A DNA stretch of 64,000 nt. It comes from an uncultured Halomonas sp. (GTDB taxonomy: Bacteria > Pseudomonadota > Gammaproteobacteria > Pseudomonadales > Halomonadaceae). The notes under the pieces are model-generated. The model was not told the origin of the DNA. It was given only the letters and a program-made list of their open reading frames with translations, and made no database searches. Each line of letters opens with the position of its first letter. Position 1 is the stretch's first letter. Below are positions 17,536 through 27,417 of the stretch, piece after piece. Location of the stretch: positions 62,001 to 126,000 of the forward strand of contig NZ_CANMTQ010000010.1 in assembly GCF_947500835.1 (NCBI RefSeq), given 5' to 3'. Position numbers and translations under genes: made by a program.

Positions 17536-18078
17536 CTAGCTGGCTTCTCGCAAGCGTCGCTCGAACAGGGCTTCGCGCACATCGACACTGGTCTGATAGC
17601 TGACGCTGAAAGGTTTCAGCCAGCGCAGCGCATCTTCCAGGGGTTGGTCGTCCCGCAGCGACAAGGCATCGAAACCGCAGCGGGACATGTAGTAGAGCTG
17701 ATCAATCAGCACATCGCCGATGGCGCGAATTTCGCCCTCGACGCCATGACGCTCACGCAGCAGTCTGGCCAGGGTGTAACCACGGCCATCGGTAAATGCC
17801 GGAAAATCAATAGCAATCAATGGGGCGTCATGCAGTTCGGTTACCAGCTCAGGGCTGAGCTCAGTATCGCTTGCAAGCCAAGGGGCGAGGTCATTCCGCT
17901 CGCGATGCTGTCGCCACAGAGTCAAGGGCACGATGGCAGGGCGGGTAGCCGGCAAGGCCTCTTCATCTCGGGATAGACTCCAGGCATCCAGCGTAGGCTG
18001 ACCCTGTTTTATCAGCAGGGTGTCGGCGAGATTATCCTGAAAGATCTCAGGGTCGATCTTGATTGCACTGCTAAGCAT
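17536..18078 (-). CDS. DUF934 protein of sulfite reduction
   Basis: A 180-residue soluble protein of DUF934, regularly encoded directly after a CysI-type sulfite reductase and annotated as an oxidoreductase probably involved in sulfite reduction. Conserved segments are LIAIDFPAFTDGRGYTLARL, IRAIGDVLIDQLYYMSRCGF and the C-terminal FSVSYQ. ATG 18078 overlaps the cysI end by eight bases. Its biochemical role is not established; context links it to assimilatory sulfite reduction. Confidence 0.88.
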   Translation of the reverse strand: MLSSAIKIDPEIFQDNLADTLLIKQGQPTLDAWSLSRDEEALPATRPAIVPLTLWRQHRERNDLAPWLASDTELSPELVTELHDAPLIAIDFPAFTDGRGYTLARLLRERHGVEGEIRAIGDVLIDQLYYMSRCGFDALSLRDDQPLEDALRWLKPFSVSYQTSVDVREALFERRLREAS

Positions 18079-19723
18079 ATACTTGCTCCTTGAAAGGCTT
18101 GATTCCAATACGGCGATAGGTGTCCAGGAAGCGCTCGTCTTCATGACGCTGCTGAACATAGACATTCAGCACCTTGTCGATGACGTCCGGCACATCCTCG
18201 CGGAAGAAAGAGGGGCCCAATATCTTGCCCAGAGAGGCGTCGTTGTAGGAGTTGCCGCCCAAGGATATCTGGTAGTACTCCTCGCCTTTCTTGTCGACGC
18301 CGAGAATACCGATGTTGCCAACGTGGTGATGACCACAGGCGTTCATGCAACCGGAAATGTTCAGATCCAAGGGCCCCAGATCGTAGAGATAGTCCAGATC
18401 GTCGAAGCGTTCCTGAATCGCCTGGGCAATAGGAATGGATACGGCGTTGGCCAGCCCGCAGTAATCGCCACCTGGGCAGCAGATGATGTCGTTCAGAGTA
18501 CCCACGGTTGGATTGGCCATGCCCAGATCTTGCAGCTTGTGCCAGAGCACCTCGATCTCATCCATTGGCACATCAGAGAACACCAGATTCTGCTGGTGTG
18601 TCACCCGCAGTTCACCAAAACCAAAAACATCCGCCAGATCCGCCACTGCCTCCATCTGGTCAGCGGTCACGTCGCCAGGGGCAAGCTCGCGGCGCTTAAG
18701 GGATAGCGTCACCGCCTTGTAGCCCGGCACGGTATGATCTGTCACGTTGTTGGTCACGAAGCGGGCGAAGGCGCGATCGTTCTGGCGCAGCTGCTCGTAA
18801 GCAGCAATGGCTGCTTCACTGACGTCGCGACGCTCTGGCTCCGGGAAGTGCGCTTTGGCGCTATCGATGGCCGCCTGAGTGAGCGTCTGGGGGCCATCCT
18901 TGAGATGTACCCATTCTTCTTCGACGCGCCGCCGATATTCGTCGATGCCCAAGGCTTTGACGAGAATCTTGATGCGCGCCTTGAACTTGTTATCCCGGCG
19001 ACCAAACTGGTTGTAGACCCGAACGCAGGCCTCGAGATAGGTCAGCAGATGCTGCCAAGGTAGATCTTCACAAACCACATCCCCCAGCATGGGTGTCCGG
19101 CCCATGCCGCCACCGGCCAATACACGAATACGCAGTTCGCCGTCATCGTTATGCCACAGGCGCAGGCCGATATCGTGGGCTTGAATGGCGGCGCGATCCT
19201 GCTCGGCGCCGGTCACGGCGATCTTGAACTTGCGCGGCAGATAAGCGAATTCCGGGTGCAGTGTCGACCATTGCCGGATCAACTCACACCAGGGACGCGG
19301 ATCTTCCACTTCGTCAGCGGCGATGCCGGCAAATTGATCCGTGGTGGTATTGCGAATGCAGTTGCCGCTGGTCTGGATGGCATGCATCTGTACTTGGGCC
19401 AACTCCGCCAGAATGTCGGGAATGTCTTCCATCTTGGGCCAGTTTAGCTGCAGGTTCTGGCGGGTAGTGAAATGTCCATAGCCACGATCATAGCGCCGCG
19501 CAATATCCGCCAAGACGCGCAGCTGCCTGCCAGACAGCATCCCATAGGGAATGGCGATGCGCAGCATCGGTGCATGGCGCTGGATATACAGGCCATTTTG
19601 CAGGCGCAGGGGCAGGAATTCGGTTTCGCTTAGCCGTCCGGATAAATAACGATCCATCTGATCGCGAAATTGAATGACGCGTTCATCAACGAGGGTCTGA
19701 TCGTAGGTGTCGTACCGATACAT
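18071..19723 (-). CDS. cysI: Sulfite reductase hemoprotein (CysI-type, siroheme/4Fe-4S)
   Basis: A 550-residue assimilatory sulfite reductase that reduces sulfite to sulfide with six electrons. The Fe-S/siroheme cysteines are in CCPGGDYCGLA and SGCMNACGHHHVGNIG. The N-terminus (QNGLYIQRHAPMLRIAIPYG, then HFTTRQNLQLNWPK) carries the ferredoxin-like and siroheme-contact repeats. No flavoprotein CysJ is nearby, so the electron donor is elsewhere or is ferredoxin. It overlaps DUF934 downstream. Confidence 0.93.
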   Translation of the reverse strand: MYRYDTYDQTLVDERVIQFRDQMDRYLSGRLSETEFLPLRLQNGLYIQRHAPMLRIAIPYGMLSGRQLRVLADIARRYDRGYGHFTTRQNLQLNWPKMEDIPDILAELAQVQMHAIQTSGNCIRNTTTDQFAGIAADEVEDPRPWCELIRQWSTLHPEFAYLPRKFKIAVTGAEQDRAAIQAHDIGLRLWHNDDGELRIRVLAGGGMGRTPMLGDVVCEDLPWQHLLTYLEACVRVYNQFGRRDNKFKARIKILVKALGIDEYRRRVEEEWVHLKDGPQTLTQAAIDSAKAHFPEPERRDVSEAAIAAYEQLRQNDRAFARFVTNNVTDHTVPGYKAVTLSLKRRELAPGDVTADQMEAVADLADVFGFGELRVTHQQNLVFSDVPMDEIEVLWHKLQDLGMANPTVGTLNDIICCPGGDYCGLANAVSIPIAQAIQERFDDLDYLYDLGPLDLNISGCMNACGHHHVGNIGILGVDKKGEEYYQISLGGNSYNDASLGKILGPSFFREDVPDVIDKVLNVYVQQRHEDERFLDTYRRIGIKPFKEQVYA

Positions 19724-20049
19724 ACGGGCATATCCGTTTATAAGAGGGCTTGGCCAAGGTATGAAGAATGTGTGATTGAGACGACCTTACAACGCTTTCA
19801 ATATTCTGAGAAAGAATAAATAAGCATTCCAATTGATCTTATAGTTATTAAAAAGGATGATTTCTGCGGATTTCATCGTTAGATATCAGCAAGGCGCATA
19901 TCATATTTAACCAGATTGCATTTGCGTGATATCAAACGCTTGTCTAGCCTGTGACGCAGCTAACCAGAGTTAGGCTGTCTGATGAAATGAAGCTCTGGTT
20001 TACGCCCGTCCATGACGGGTTACATGGACTGTTGCAAAGGATGAATGAC
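19724..20049. other. Divergent intergenic region cysI / aldehyde dehydrogenase
   Basis: This 326-bp stretch must carry both promoters. It is AT-rich in the middle and contains two TGATATC-like boxes (AGATATCA at 19881-19888 and TGATATCA at 19927-19934) and a small hairpin near 20006-20018 (CCCGT/ACGGG). I see no gene, RNA or clear CysB site. Confidence 0.5.
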
Positions 20050-21429
20050 ATGGCGAAGACACATCAAACCATCAATCCGGCGACCGGTGAGACCATCGCC
20101 ACCTACGACCTGATCAGCGATGAGCAGGCGCTGCAGGCACTGAATGATTCTCACCAGGCCTTTCTCGAGTGGCGCAAGACCAGCCTTGAGGAACGTGGCA
20201 ACATCTTGCGGGAGATCGCCAAGCGCCTGCGGGCCAACAAGGACGAGTACGTGGCGCTGATGACCCGGGAAATGGGCAAGCCGATTTCCCAAGGTGGTGA
20301 TGAAATCGAGCTATGCGCCGCCATCTGTGAATACAGTGCCGATACCGCGCCCAAGGAACTGGCGGATGAAGAACGCGAACTCGAGGGCGGTCGCGCCTTG
20401 GTCAGCTATCAACCGATGGGGGTGATTCTAGGTATCCAGCCCTGGAACTTCCCGTTCTATCAGGTGGTTCGCTACAGCATCGCCAATATCATGGCGGGTA
20501 ATACCGTGCTGCTGAAGCATGCCCCCAACGTCTGGGGATCGGCGGTAGAGATCGAGAAGGTCTTTCTTGAGGCCGGTTTGCCGGAGAACGTGTTCCGCAA
20601 TCTGCTCATCGACGCAGATCAAGTCAATCAGCTTATCGAGCACGAATACGTGCGCGGTGTGACCCTGACCGGCAGCCCGCGGGCCGGTAGTGCCGTAGCG
20701 GCCAAAGCCGGGGAGTGCTTGAAGAAGTCGGTACTGGAGCTGGGCAGTAACGACGCCTTCCTGGTACTGGACGACGCGGACATCGACCTCGCAGCAGAAA
20801 CCTGCGCCCAGGGTCGGATGTATAACAACGGCCAGACCTGTGTGGCGGCCAAGCGCTTCGTTGTGGTGGATTCGGTTTATCAGGAATTCCGCGACAAGTT
20901 CGTCGAGAAAATGCGTCAGATCCAATACGGCGACCCCACCGATGAGAACACCACTCTTGGCCCGATCGCCCGGGAAGACCTGCGCGACACGCTGCACGAC
21001 CTGGTCAAGCGCTCCATCGATGCCGGTGCAACCTGCGTGTTCGGCGGCGAGATCCCGGATGGTCCGGGCTATTTCTACCCTAGCACCGTGCTGGAAGACT
21101 TGAAGCCCGGCATGCCCGCCTACGACGAGGAATTGTTCGGCCCGGTGGCGTCCTTGATTCGGGTGAAGGACGAGGACGAAGCCATTCGCGTGGCCAACGA
21201 TTCCCGCTATGGCCTCGGCGGCGGCATCTTCTCCAAGGACGAGAAGCGCGCCATCGATATCGCGCGAAACCTGTTCGATACCGGCATGGTCAACGTCAAC
21301 GGCTATAACATCGCCCAACCGCAGCTGCCCTTCGGCGGCGTCAAGGACAGCGGCTACGGCCGTGAGCACGGCGGCTTCGGCATGAAGGAGTTCGTCAACA
21401 TCAAGTCGGTGATGATCGTCGAAGGGTAG
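20050..21429 (+). CDS. NAD(P)-dependent aldehyde dehydrogenase (Sad/succinate-semialdehyde type)
   Basis: A 459-residue aldehyde dehydrogenase of the short class similar to E. coli Sad/YneI. It shows PWNFPFYQVVRYSIANIMAG (cofactor site), KHAPNVWGSA, catalytic Glu in LELGSNDAF (LELGG in most relatives), catalytic Cys in NGQTCVAAKRF, and the end FGGVKDSGYGREHG. It probably oxidises succinate semialdehyde or another short aldehyde. ATG 20050 is chosen from AAAGG upstream. Confidence 0.87.
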   Translation: MAKTHQTINPATGETIATYDLISDEQALQALNDSHQAFLEWRKTSLEERGNILREIAKRLRANKDEYVALMTREMGKPISQGGDEIELCAAICEYSADTAPKELADEERELEGGRALVSYQPMGVILGIQPWNFPFYQVVRYSIANIMAGNTVLLKHAPNVWGSAVEIEKVFLEAGLPENVFRNLLIDADQVNQLIEHEYVRGVTLTGSPRAGSAVAAKAGECLKKSVLELGSNDAFLVLDDADIDLAAETCAQGRMYNNGQTCVAAKRFVVVDSVYQEFRDKFVEKMRQIQYGDPTDENTTLGPIAREDLRDTLHDLVKRSIDAGATCVFGGEIPDGPGYFYPSTVLEDLKPGMPAYDEELFGPVASLIRVKDEDEAIRVANDSRYGLGGGIFSKDEKRAIDIARNLFDTGMVNVNGYNIAQPQLPFGGVKDSGYGREHGGFGMKEFVNIKSVMIVEG

Positions 21430-21470
21430 GCCGCACGATCATTGTGATCGAGGTATGTGCCTTGTAATGA

Positions 21471-21504
21471 AAACGCCCGCATCCTTTTTTGGATGCGGGC
21501 GTTT
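21471..21504. terminator. Bidirectional terminator between aldehyde dehydrogenase and metH
   Basis: AAACGCCCGCATCC-TTTTTT-GGATGCGGGCGTTT is a perfect 14-bp stem with A and T tracts on both sides, between convergent genes. Confidence 0.93.
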
Positions 21505-21526
21505 CCTCGCGTTCAAAGCTCTGAAC

Positions 21527-24500
21527 TCACTCCGGGTCGTAGGACAGTACCGGCGATAGCCAGCGTTCGAGTTCGTTCATGGACATCCGTTTGCGCTCCG
21601 CCAGCATCTCGACCTGATCCCGGGTGATCTTGCCTGTGGAGAAATACTTCGACTCGGGATGGGCGAAGTACCAGCCCGAGACCGCCGCTGCGGGCCACAT
21701 GGCGAAATTATCGGTGAGGATCATGCCGGTCTTGTCGGTGGCGTCCAGCAGGCGGAACAACGTCGCTTTCTCTGTATGATCCGGGCAGGCCGGATAGCCG
21801 GGAGCAGGGCGGATGCCCTGATACTTCTCGGCGATCATGGCGCTGTTGTCGAGGGTTTCCTCAGGCACATAGCCCCAGTACTCCTTGCGCACCCGCTGGT
21901 GGATGCATTCAGCAAAGGCCTCTGCAAGACGATCCGCCAAGGCCTTGACCATGATGGCGTTGTAGTCGTCACCGGCGGCTTCATACTCCTTGGCCAGTTC
22001 GTCGGCGCCATGGCCGGTGGTGACCGCGAAGCCGCCGATCCAGTCCGGCTTGCCGGAGCCTTTCGGGGCGATGAAATCTGCCAGGCTGTAGCAGATGCCG
22101 TCCCGGTTCTTGGTCATCTGCTGACGAATATGGTGCAAATGTTCGATGACCGTTTCCCGGGACTCGTCCGCGTAGACCTCGATGACGTCGTCATCGACGC
22201 TGTTGGCTGGCCACAGGCCGATCACGCCCCGGGCGTTGATGTGCTTTCCTTCGACCAGCTTGCGCAGCATGGTCTGAGCATCGTCGAACAGGCTGCGGGC
22301 CGCTTCGCCTACTACCTCATCATCCAGAATTTTCGGATACTTGCCCGCCAATTGCCAGCTCATGAAGAACGGCGTCCAGTCGATGAATTCGACCAACTCC
22401 TCCAGATCGTAGTGCTCGAACACCTTGAGGCCGGTGAAGGTTGGCGCCGGTGGGACATAGTTTTGCCAATCCGGTTGGAAGCGCCGCTCCCGGGCTTCGG
22501 CATAGGAGAGATCCGCCGCCTTTGGCCGGCGCTTGGCGTTTCGCTCGCGTACCTTTTCATACTCGGCATGAATATCGGCAACGTAGGCCGGCTTTGCCTC
22601 CTTTGACAGCAGGCGGCTGGCCACGCCCACGGCTCGGGAGGCGTCGGTGACGTAGATCACCGGATGGTCGTACTGCTGATCAATCTTGACCGCGGTATGG
22701 GCCTTGGAGGTAGTAGCGCCGCCAATCAGCAGCGGCAGCTCAAACCCTTGACGCTGCATCTCCTTGGCCACATGCACCATCTCGTCCAGGGATGGGGTGA
22801 TAAGCCCTGAAAGGCCGATGATATCGGCTTTCTCGTCCTTGGCGGTCTGCAGGATCTTCTCCGCCGGCACCATCACGCCCAGATCCACCACGTCATAGTT
22901 GTTGCATTGCAGGACCACGCCGACGATGTTCTTGCCGATATCGTGAACGTCGCCCTTGACCGTGGCCATGACGATCTTGCCTTTGGTCTGGGTGTCTTCG
23001 CTTTTCTCTGCTTCGATATAGGGCAGTAAATAGGCCACCGCCTGCTTCATGACCCGAGCGGACTTGACCACTTGAGGCAGGAACATCTTGCCGTCGCCGA
23101 ACAGGTCGCCGACCACGTTCATGCCATCCATCAGCGGGCCTTCGATGACCTCGATGGGGCGCGGCGCACGTTGGCGGGCGAGCTCTGTATCTTCTTCTAT
23201 ATAGGCAGTGATGCCCTTGACCAGGGCGTGCTCGATGCGCTTTTCGACCTCCCAACTGCGCCACTCGAGATCCTCTTTCTTGGGACCGCTACCGGCATCA
23301 CTCTTGTAGCGTTCGGCAAGATCCAGCAGCCGTTCGGTGGCATCCTCGCGACGGTTGAGTACCACGTCCTCCACGGCGTCACGTAGTTCTACGGGCAGAT
23401 CGTCGTAGACCCCCAGCTGACCGGCGTTGACGATGCCCATGGTCAGCCCGGCCTTGATGGCATGATAGAGAAAGACGGAATGAATCGCCTCACGCACGGT
23501 GTTGTTACCGCGAAACGAGAAGGAGACGTTGGACACGCCGCCGGAGAGCATGGCATGGGGCAGGTTCTGGCGAATCCAGTGACAGGCCTCGATGAAATCC
23601 ACCGCGTAGTTATTGTGCTCTTCGATACCGGTACCGATGGCGAAGATATTGGGGTCGAAGATGATGTCTTCTGCGGGAAAGCCGATATCATCCACAAGTA
23701 GACGATAGGCACGCTCGCAGATCTCGGTCTTACGCGCCATGGTGTCTGCCTGGCCGTCTTCATCAAAGGCCATGACCACGATGGCAGCACCAAACCGCCG
23801 ACAGGCACGAGCCTGTTCTCGAAAAGCGTCTTCGCCTTCCTTGAGGGAGATCGAATTGACCACTGCCTTGCCCTGAACGCACTTGAGGCCGGCCTCGATG
23901 ATCTCCCACTTCGAGGAGTCGATCATGATCGGCACCCGGGAAATATCCGGCTCCGAGGCAACCAGGTGCAGGAAGTGCACCATCGCCGCCTGGGAATCGA
24001 GCATGCCCTCGTCCATGTTGATGTCGATCACTTGGGCGCCGTTCTCGACCTGCTCCAAGGCTACTTCCAGGGCGGTGTTAAAGTCCTCTTCCTTGATCAG
24101 GCGCTTGAAACGGGCAGAGCCTGTGACGTTGGTGCGCTCGCCGACATTGACGAAAAGCGAGTCGGCTTCGATGTTGAAGGGTTCGAGGCCCGACAACCGG
24201 CAGGCAGCAGGGCGTTCGGGGATCTGTCGTGGCGCAAGGCCATCGACCGCATCGCGAATCGCGCCGATATGCTCCGGCGTGGTGCCGCAGCAGCCGCCGA
24301 TGATGTTACACAAGCCGCTTTCGGCGAATTCGCGGATGATGACCGCCATCTCTTCCGGCGATTGATCGTATTCGCCGAATTCGTTGGGCAGCCCCGCGTT
24401 GGGGTGCGCGGAAACCAGGGTGTCCGCCTTGCTGGAAAGCTCTTCCAGGTAGGGGCGCAGTTCCGCGGCCCCCAGGGCGCAGTTCAAGCCCACGGAGAAG

Positions 24501-25231
24501 GGCTGGGCGTGGCGCACGGAGTTCCAGAACGCCTCGGTGGTCTGGCCCGACAGGGTGCGGCCCGAGGCGTCGGTGATGGTGCCGGAGATCATCACCGGCA
24601 GGCGCTCACCGCGATCGTCGAACAATTCTTCGAGGGCGTAGATCGCCGCCTTGGCGTTCAAGGTATCGAAAATGGTCTCGATCATGATGAAGTCGGCGCC
24701 ACCCTCGATCAGGGCAGTGGCGGCTTCGTAGTAGTTCTCTCGTAGGGCATCGAAAGTGACGTTGCGCTTGGACGGGTCATTGACGTCCGGCGAAAGCGAC
24801 GCGGTGCGGCTGGTTGGCCCCAGTACGCCGGCAACAAAGCGCGGCACGCCGGTCTCTTCACCGACCTCGTCGCATACCTGACGTGCCAGGCGAGCGGATT
24901 CGCGATTGAGTTCCACCACCAGCTCTTCCATGCCGTAATCGGACTGGGACAGGCGAGTACTGTTGAAGGTGTTGGTCTCGATGATATCCGCGCCGGCCTC
25001 GAGATAGTCCCGATGGATACGACGTACGAGATCGGGCTGGGTCAGCGCCAGCAGGTCGTTGTTGCCCTGTAGCTGGGAAGGCCAATCGGCAAACCGCTCG
25101 CCGCGAAACTCCTCTTCGCTCAAGCGGGCATTCTGCAACATGGTGCCCATGCCGCCATCCAGAATCAGGACACGATTCGAGAGAGTGTTTTTTAAAGGCG
25201 CAGGAAGCTTATGAGAAGTAGCGGCGGCCAT
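21527..25231 (-). CDS. metH: Cobalamin-dependent methionine synthase MetH
   Basis: A 1234-residue enzyme (E. coli 1227) transferring methyl from methyltetrahydrofolate to homocysteine. Domains in order: homocysteine-binding (about 20-340; zinc Cys in GLNCALGA and [10 protein letters not shown]), pterin-binding (about 360-630; [14 protein letters not shown]), cobalamin cap, cobalamin-binding (about 745-890; [20 protein letters not shown] with the ligand His in DxHxxG), and the C-terminal reactivation domain with [13 protein letters not shown] prefer MAAATSHKL (25231), though MHFPN at 25267 is also open. No cobalamin riboswitch is recognisable in the short upstream region. Confidence 0.96.
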   Translation of the reverse strand: MAAATSHKLPAPLKNTLSNRVLILDGGMGTMLQNARLSEEEFRGERFADWPSQLQGNNDLLALTQPDLVRRIHRDYLEAGADIIETNTFNSTRLSQSDYGMEELVVELNRESARLARQVCDEVGEETGVPRFVAGVLGPTSRTASLSPDVNDPSKRNVTFDALRENYYEAATALIEGGADFIMIETIFDTLNAKAAIYALEELFDDRGERLPVMISGTITDASGRTLSGQTTEAFWNSVRHAQPFSVGLNCALGAAELRPYLEELSSKADTLVSAHPNAGLPNEFGEYDQSPEEMAVIIREFAESGLCNIIGGCCGTTPEHIGAIRDAVDGLAPRQIPERPAACRLSGLEPFNIEADSLFVNVGERTNVTGSARFKRLIKEEDFNTALEVALEQVENGAQVIDINMDEGMLDSQAAMVHFLHLVASEPDISRVPIMIDSSKWEIIEAGLKCVQGKAVVNSISLKEGEDAFREQARACRRFGAAIVVMAFDEDGQADTMARKTEICERAYRLLVDDIGFPAEDIIFDPNIFAIGTGIEEHNNYAVDFIEACHWIRQNLPHAMLSGGVSNVSFSFRGNNTVREAIHSVFLYHAIKAGLTMGIVNAGQLGVYDDLPVELRDAVEDVVLNRREDATERLLDLAERYKSDAGSGPKKEDLEWRSWEVEKRIEHALVKGITAYIEEDTELARQRAPRPIEVIEGPLMDGMNVVGDLFGDGKMFLPQVVKSARVMKQAVAYLLPYIEAEKSEDTQTKGKIVMATVKGDVHDIGKNIVGVVLQCNNYDVVDLGVMVPAEKILQTAKDEKADIIGLSGLITPSLDEMVHVAKEMQRQGFELPLLIGGATTSKAHTAVKIDQQYDHPVIYVTDASRAVGVASRLLSKEAKPAYVADIHAEYEKVRERNAKRRPKAADLSYAEARERRFQPDWQNYVPPAPTFTGLKVFEHYDLEELVEFIDWTPFFMSWQLAGKYPKILDDEVVGEAARSLFDDAQTMLRKLVEGKHINARGVIGLWPANSVDDDVIEVYADESRETVIEHLHHIRQQMTKNRDGICYSLADFIAPKGSGKPDWIGGFAVTTGHGADELAKEYEAAGDDYNAIMVKALADRLAEAFAECIHQRVRKEYWGYVPEETLDNSAMIAEKYQGIRPAPGYPACPDHTEKATLFRLLDATDKTGMILTDNFAMWPAAAVSGWYFAHPESKYFSTGKITRDQVEMLAERKRMSMNELERWLSPVLSYDPE

Positions 25232-25356
25232 GGTTAGCGTCGGTCTCCAACGATTGGGAAAATGCATGCCCGCTATCCGGGCACATCACCGTCTAAAAGA
25301 CGTTTAAATTTGTCTGAATATCTTATCAGAAAGCGCGTGAGGCAGGGCACCAGACT

Positions 25357-25381
25357 ATAACCGAGTATTTCACTCGGGATT
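25357..25381. promoter_or_regulatory. IscR type 1-like site upstream of nfuA
   Basis: The 25-bp stretch begins ATAACCGAGT, centre ATTTC, and ends ACTCGGGATT. It follows the IscR type 1 pattern (ATA, a pyrimidine pair, GACT-like, AT-rich centre, AGTC-like, GG) at about 20 of 25 positions by eye. It sits 60 bases before nfuA, itself an IscR target in E. coli. Binding is inferred. Confidence 0.6.
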
Positions 25382-25440
25382 GTGTTGCAAGCGGATTTTT
25401 CTTACCATTAGAGGCATAACTTTCATGATGAGTCGTTTCC

Positions 25441-26028
25441 ATGAGCGAGAACATCCAGATTACCGATAGCGCCGAAGAATATCTTGCGGAGCTGCTATCA
25501 AAGCAGAACGTCGAAGGCATTGCCGTACGTATCTTCATCACCCAGCCGGGCACACCCTATGCGGAAACTTGCCTGGCCTATTGCCGTCCCGGTGAAGAAG
25601 AGCCCAGCGACGAAAAACTGTCCCTCGACAAGATCACCGTCTTTCTCGACAAGAACAGCCTGCCGTTTCTCGAAGAGGCGGTCGTCGACTTCAATGCGGA
25701 TCGCATGGGCGGCCAGCTGACCATCAAGGCGCCCAACGCCAAGATGCCCAAGGTCAATGCGGACAGCCCGCTGGAAGATCGCGTCAACTACATTCTTTAC
25801 AGCGAGATCAACCCCGGTCTGGCGGCTCACGGCGGCGAGATTCGCTTGATCCAACTGACAGAAGAAGATATCGCCGTGCTGCAATTCGGCGGCGGCTGCC
25901 AGGGCTGTGCTGCAGTCGATCTGACCCTCAAGGATGGGGTGGAGCGCACGCTGCTCGAACGCATTCCGGAGCTTGCCGGCATCCGCGATGTGACGGATCA
26001 CACTGACACGACCAACGCCTACTATTGA
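25441..26028 (+). CDS. nfuA: Fe-S biogenesis protein NfuA
   Basis: A 195-residue Fe-S carrier. The N-terminal A-type-like domain (about 1-100) lacks the A-type cysteine set. The C-terminal Nfu domain (about 110-180) has [14 protein letters not shown] and the cluster-binding CxxC in [15 protein letters not shown]. It delivers 4Fe-4S clusters to enzymes under oxidative or iron stress. Neighbouring sufE at 30 kb serves the same theme but is not in the operon. Confidence 0.95.
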   Translation: MSENIQITDSAEEYLAELLSKQNVEGIAVRIFITQPGTPYAETCLAYCRPGEEEPSDEKLSLDKITVFLDKNSLPFLEEAVVDFNADRMGGQLTIKAPNAKMPKVNADSPLEDRVNYILYSEINPGLAAHGGEIRLIQLTEEDIAVLQFGGGCQGCAAVDLTLKDGVERTLLERIPELAGIRDVTDHTDTTNAYY

Positions 26029-26049
26029 TCGGCTAGTAGGTATATTGCC

Positions 26050-26083
26050 AAAGCGGGCCGCCTCAATAGGCGGCCTGCTTTTT
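26050..26083 (+). terminator. Terminator after nfuA
   Basis: AAGCGGGCCGCC-TCAATA-GGCGGCCTGCTT (one G-U pair) followed by TTT. It separates nfuA from the OsmC remnant. Confidence 0.9.
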
Positions 26084-26090
26084 ACGCATA

Positions 26091-26237
26091 TGAAAAAAGC
26101 GGATTACCCGGCGCATTCGCCTCACTGGAAACCTGAACGACAAACAGACCGCTCAGTTGATCCGTATTGCCAATCGCTGCCCGGTGCATCGCACGCTGGA
26201 AGCAGGTCCGGTCATTTCGACGGTTGAAGACAAATAA
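26091..26237 (+). pseudogene. C-terminal remnant of an OsmC-family peroxidase
   Basis: After an in-frame TGA (26091-26093) an open frame of 47 codons reads KKRITRRIRLTGNL, then NDKQTAQLIRIAN, then RCPVHRTLEAGP and ends VEDK with TAA at 26235-26237. This is the well-known C-terminus of OsmC/Ohr-fold proteins, including the second active-site Cys in RCPVHRTL. The first roughly two-thirds of the gene, with the first catalytic Cys, is missing. It has no start or RBS. It is probably a decayed or truncated gene left by a rearrangement beside the KfrA/integrase patch. Confidence 0.75.
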
Positions 26238-26276
26238 AAATAGTGCTTCAGGATTCTTTGCATTGCGAGCTATCCC

Positions 26277-27242
26277 CTAATAGACAAAAGGTGGCAAGGG
26301 CACCTTGGCTAACCGTGTCTCGGCTTCTCGCAGCGCTTCCTGCAACTGCTCGAGCTTCTGGTCCCGCTCGGCGATCTGAGCCGTCAGTTTTTCCTGCTCG
26401 AAGGCCATTTCTCGTTCGGTATCCTGGTAGCGGCGCAGCTCCCATTTCACTTCCCGATGTCGCGCTTCCTCTTCAACCATGGCCGCGCGCTGTTCCTGCA
26501 GTGATTTTTCCAATCCCTCGGCACGTTTGTCCGTTTGCGCTTGACGCTTGGCGTGCTGCTTTTCCTGCTCCTGGCGTTCGCGACGGGCATCGTCGAGTAG
26601 CGTCATGAGTCTGGCTTCGGCGGTTTCGTGGCGCTGTTCTTCCTGAGCAAGTCGAGCATCGTATTGCCGGGTTTGTTCGTCCAAGGCTTGTTTGTATTGC
26701 GCTGCTTCGGCGTCGCTTTTTTCTCGTAGCCGATCAAGTTGTTCTTCCAGACGAGCGATCTTGGTTGTCGCGCTTTCAAGCTCGGCATGGTGTTTATCAA
26801 GTTGCGCCTGGGCTTGAGCCAAAGCCGTGCTCTTTTCATCCAGGCGTGTCTGTAGCGCGGCCAGATGTTCGGCCATGGCGGACTCACGCTGGACAGCATC
26901 CTCTGCCTTTCGTTGAGCTTCCTGAACGCTGCTTTGCGACTCGCGGACGCGCTGATCCGCGTCTTCACGATATTGAACCAGGCTTTGACGAGCCGCTTCC
27001 TGGGCTTGACGCCACAGCTCTTGGGTCAGTATCTGCAGGGGTTCGGGTAGATCTTGGGCGGGGGGCTCGTCGCGATTCTCCTCGCGCTCGATCTTCCACT
27101 GCCGCAGGTGCTCGCTGAGGGTGGTGAAGCTGCCAGTGCCCAGCACTTCGCGAATCTTTTGCACCCCCGGCGTTTCACCCCGTTGCAGCAGATGATGAAT
27201 GGCTTTTTGTACGTCTTCATACCGAACGCCGCTACGGGCCAT
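26277..27242 (-). CDS. KfrA-like DNA-binding coiled-coil protein
   Basis: A 321-residue protein. Residues 1-110 form a KfrA_N-type winged DNA-binding domain (MARSGVRYEDVQKAIHHLL, TPGVQKIREVLGTGSFTTLS, EHLRQWK). Residues about 125-315 are a long charged coiled coil rich in Glu, Gln, Arg and Ala. KfrA proteins are plasmid-encoded autorepressors that may also help partition; chromosomal copies are of unknown role. ATG 27242 follows AGGAGAG. It is divergent from a tyrosine recombinase, 175 bp apart, a pairing suggestive of a mobile or formerly plasmid-borne unit. Confidence 0.85.
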   Translation of the reverse strand: MARSGVRYEDVQKAIHHLLQRGETPGVQKIREVLGTGSFTTLSEHLRQWKIEREENRDEPPAQDLPEPLQILTQELWRQAQEAARQSLVQYREDADQRVRESQSSVQEAQRKAEDAVQRESAMAEHLAALQTRLDEKSTALAQAQAQLDKHHAELESATTKIARLEEQLDRLREKSDAEAAQYKQALDEQTRQYDARLAQEEQRHETAEARLMTLLDDARRERQEQEKQHAKRQAQTDKRAEGLEKSLQEQRAAMVEEEARHREVKWELRRYQDTEREMAFEQEKLTAQIAERDQKLEQLQEALREAETRLAKVPLPPFVY

Positions 27243-27317
27243 GGTGCTCTCCTGTTCATACTGACCGCTAGACAAGCAGTGATAGAGCGAATATTAGCGC
27301 CATTTGAATCTAAATTG

Positions 27318-27350
27318 AATTATTACGTAATATGTAAAACGTAATTATAT
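27318..27350. promoter_or_regulatory. AT-rich inverted repeats between kfrA-like and integrase genes
   Basis: ATTACGTAAT (27322-27331) is a perfect palindrome, and its half ATTACG is repeated inverted as CGTAAT at 27340-27345. Placement in the divergent promoter region fits an operator for the KfrA-like protein, whose relatives repress their own promoter. Inferred. Confidence 0.4.
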
Positions 27351-27417
27351 TTATCTTTTCTGGCATAAATTCATGATTACGCGGCTTATCTTGAATAAAT
27401 TGCGCATAAAAGGAACA

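Noticed and set aside
25268..25356. Cobalamin riboswitch upstream of metH
   Set aside because: The stretch is short and I see no conserved B12 box or long folded structure.
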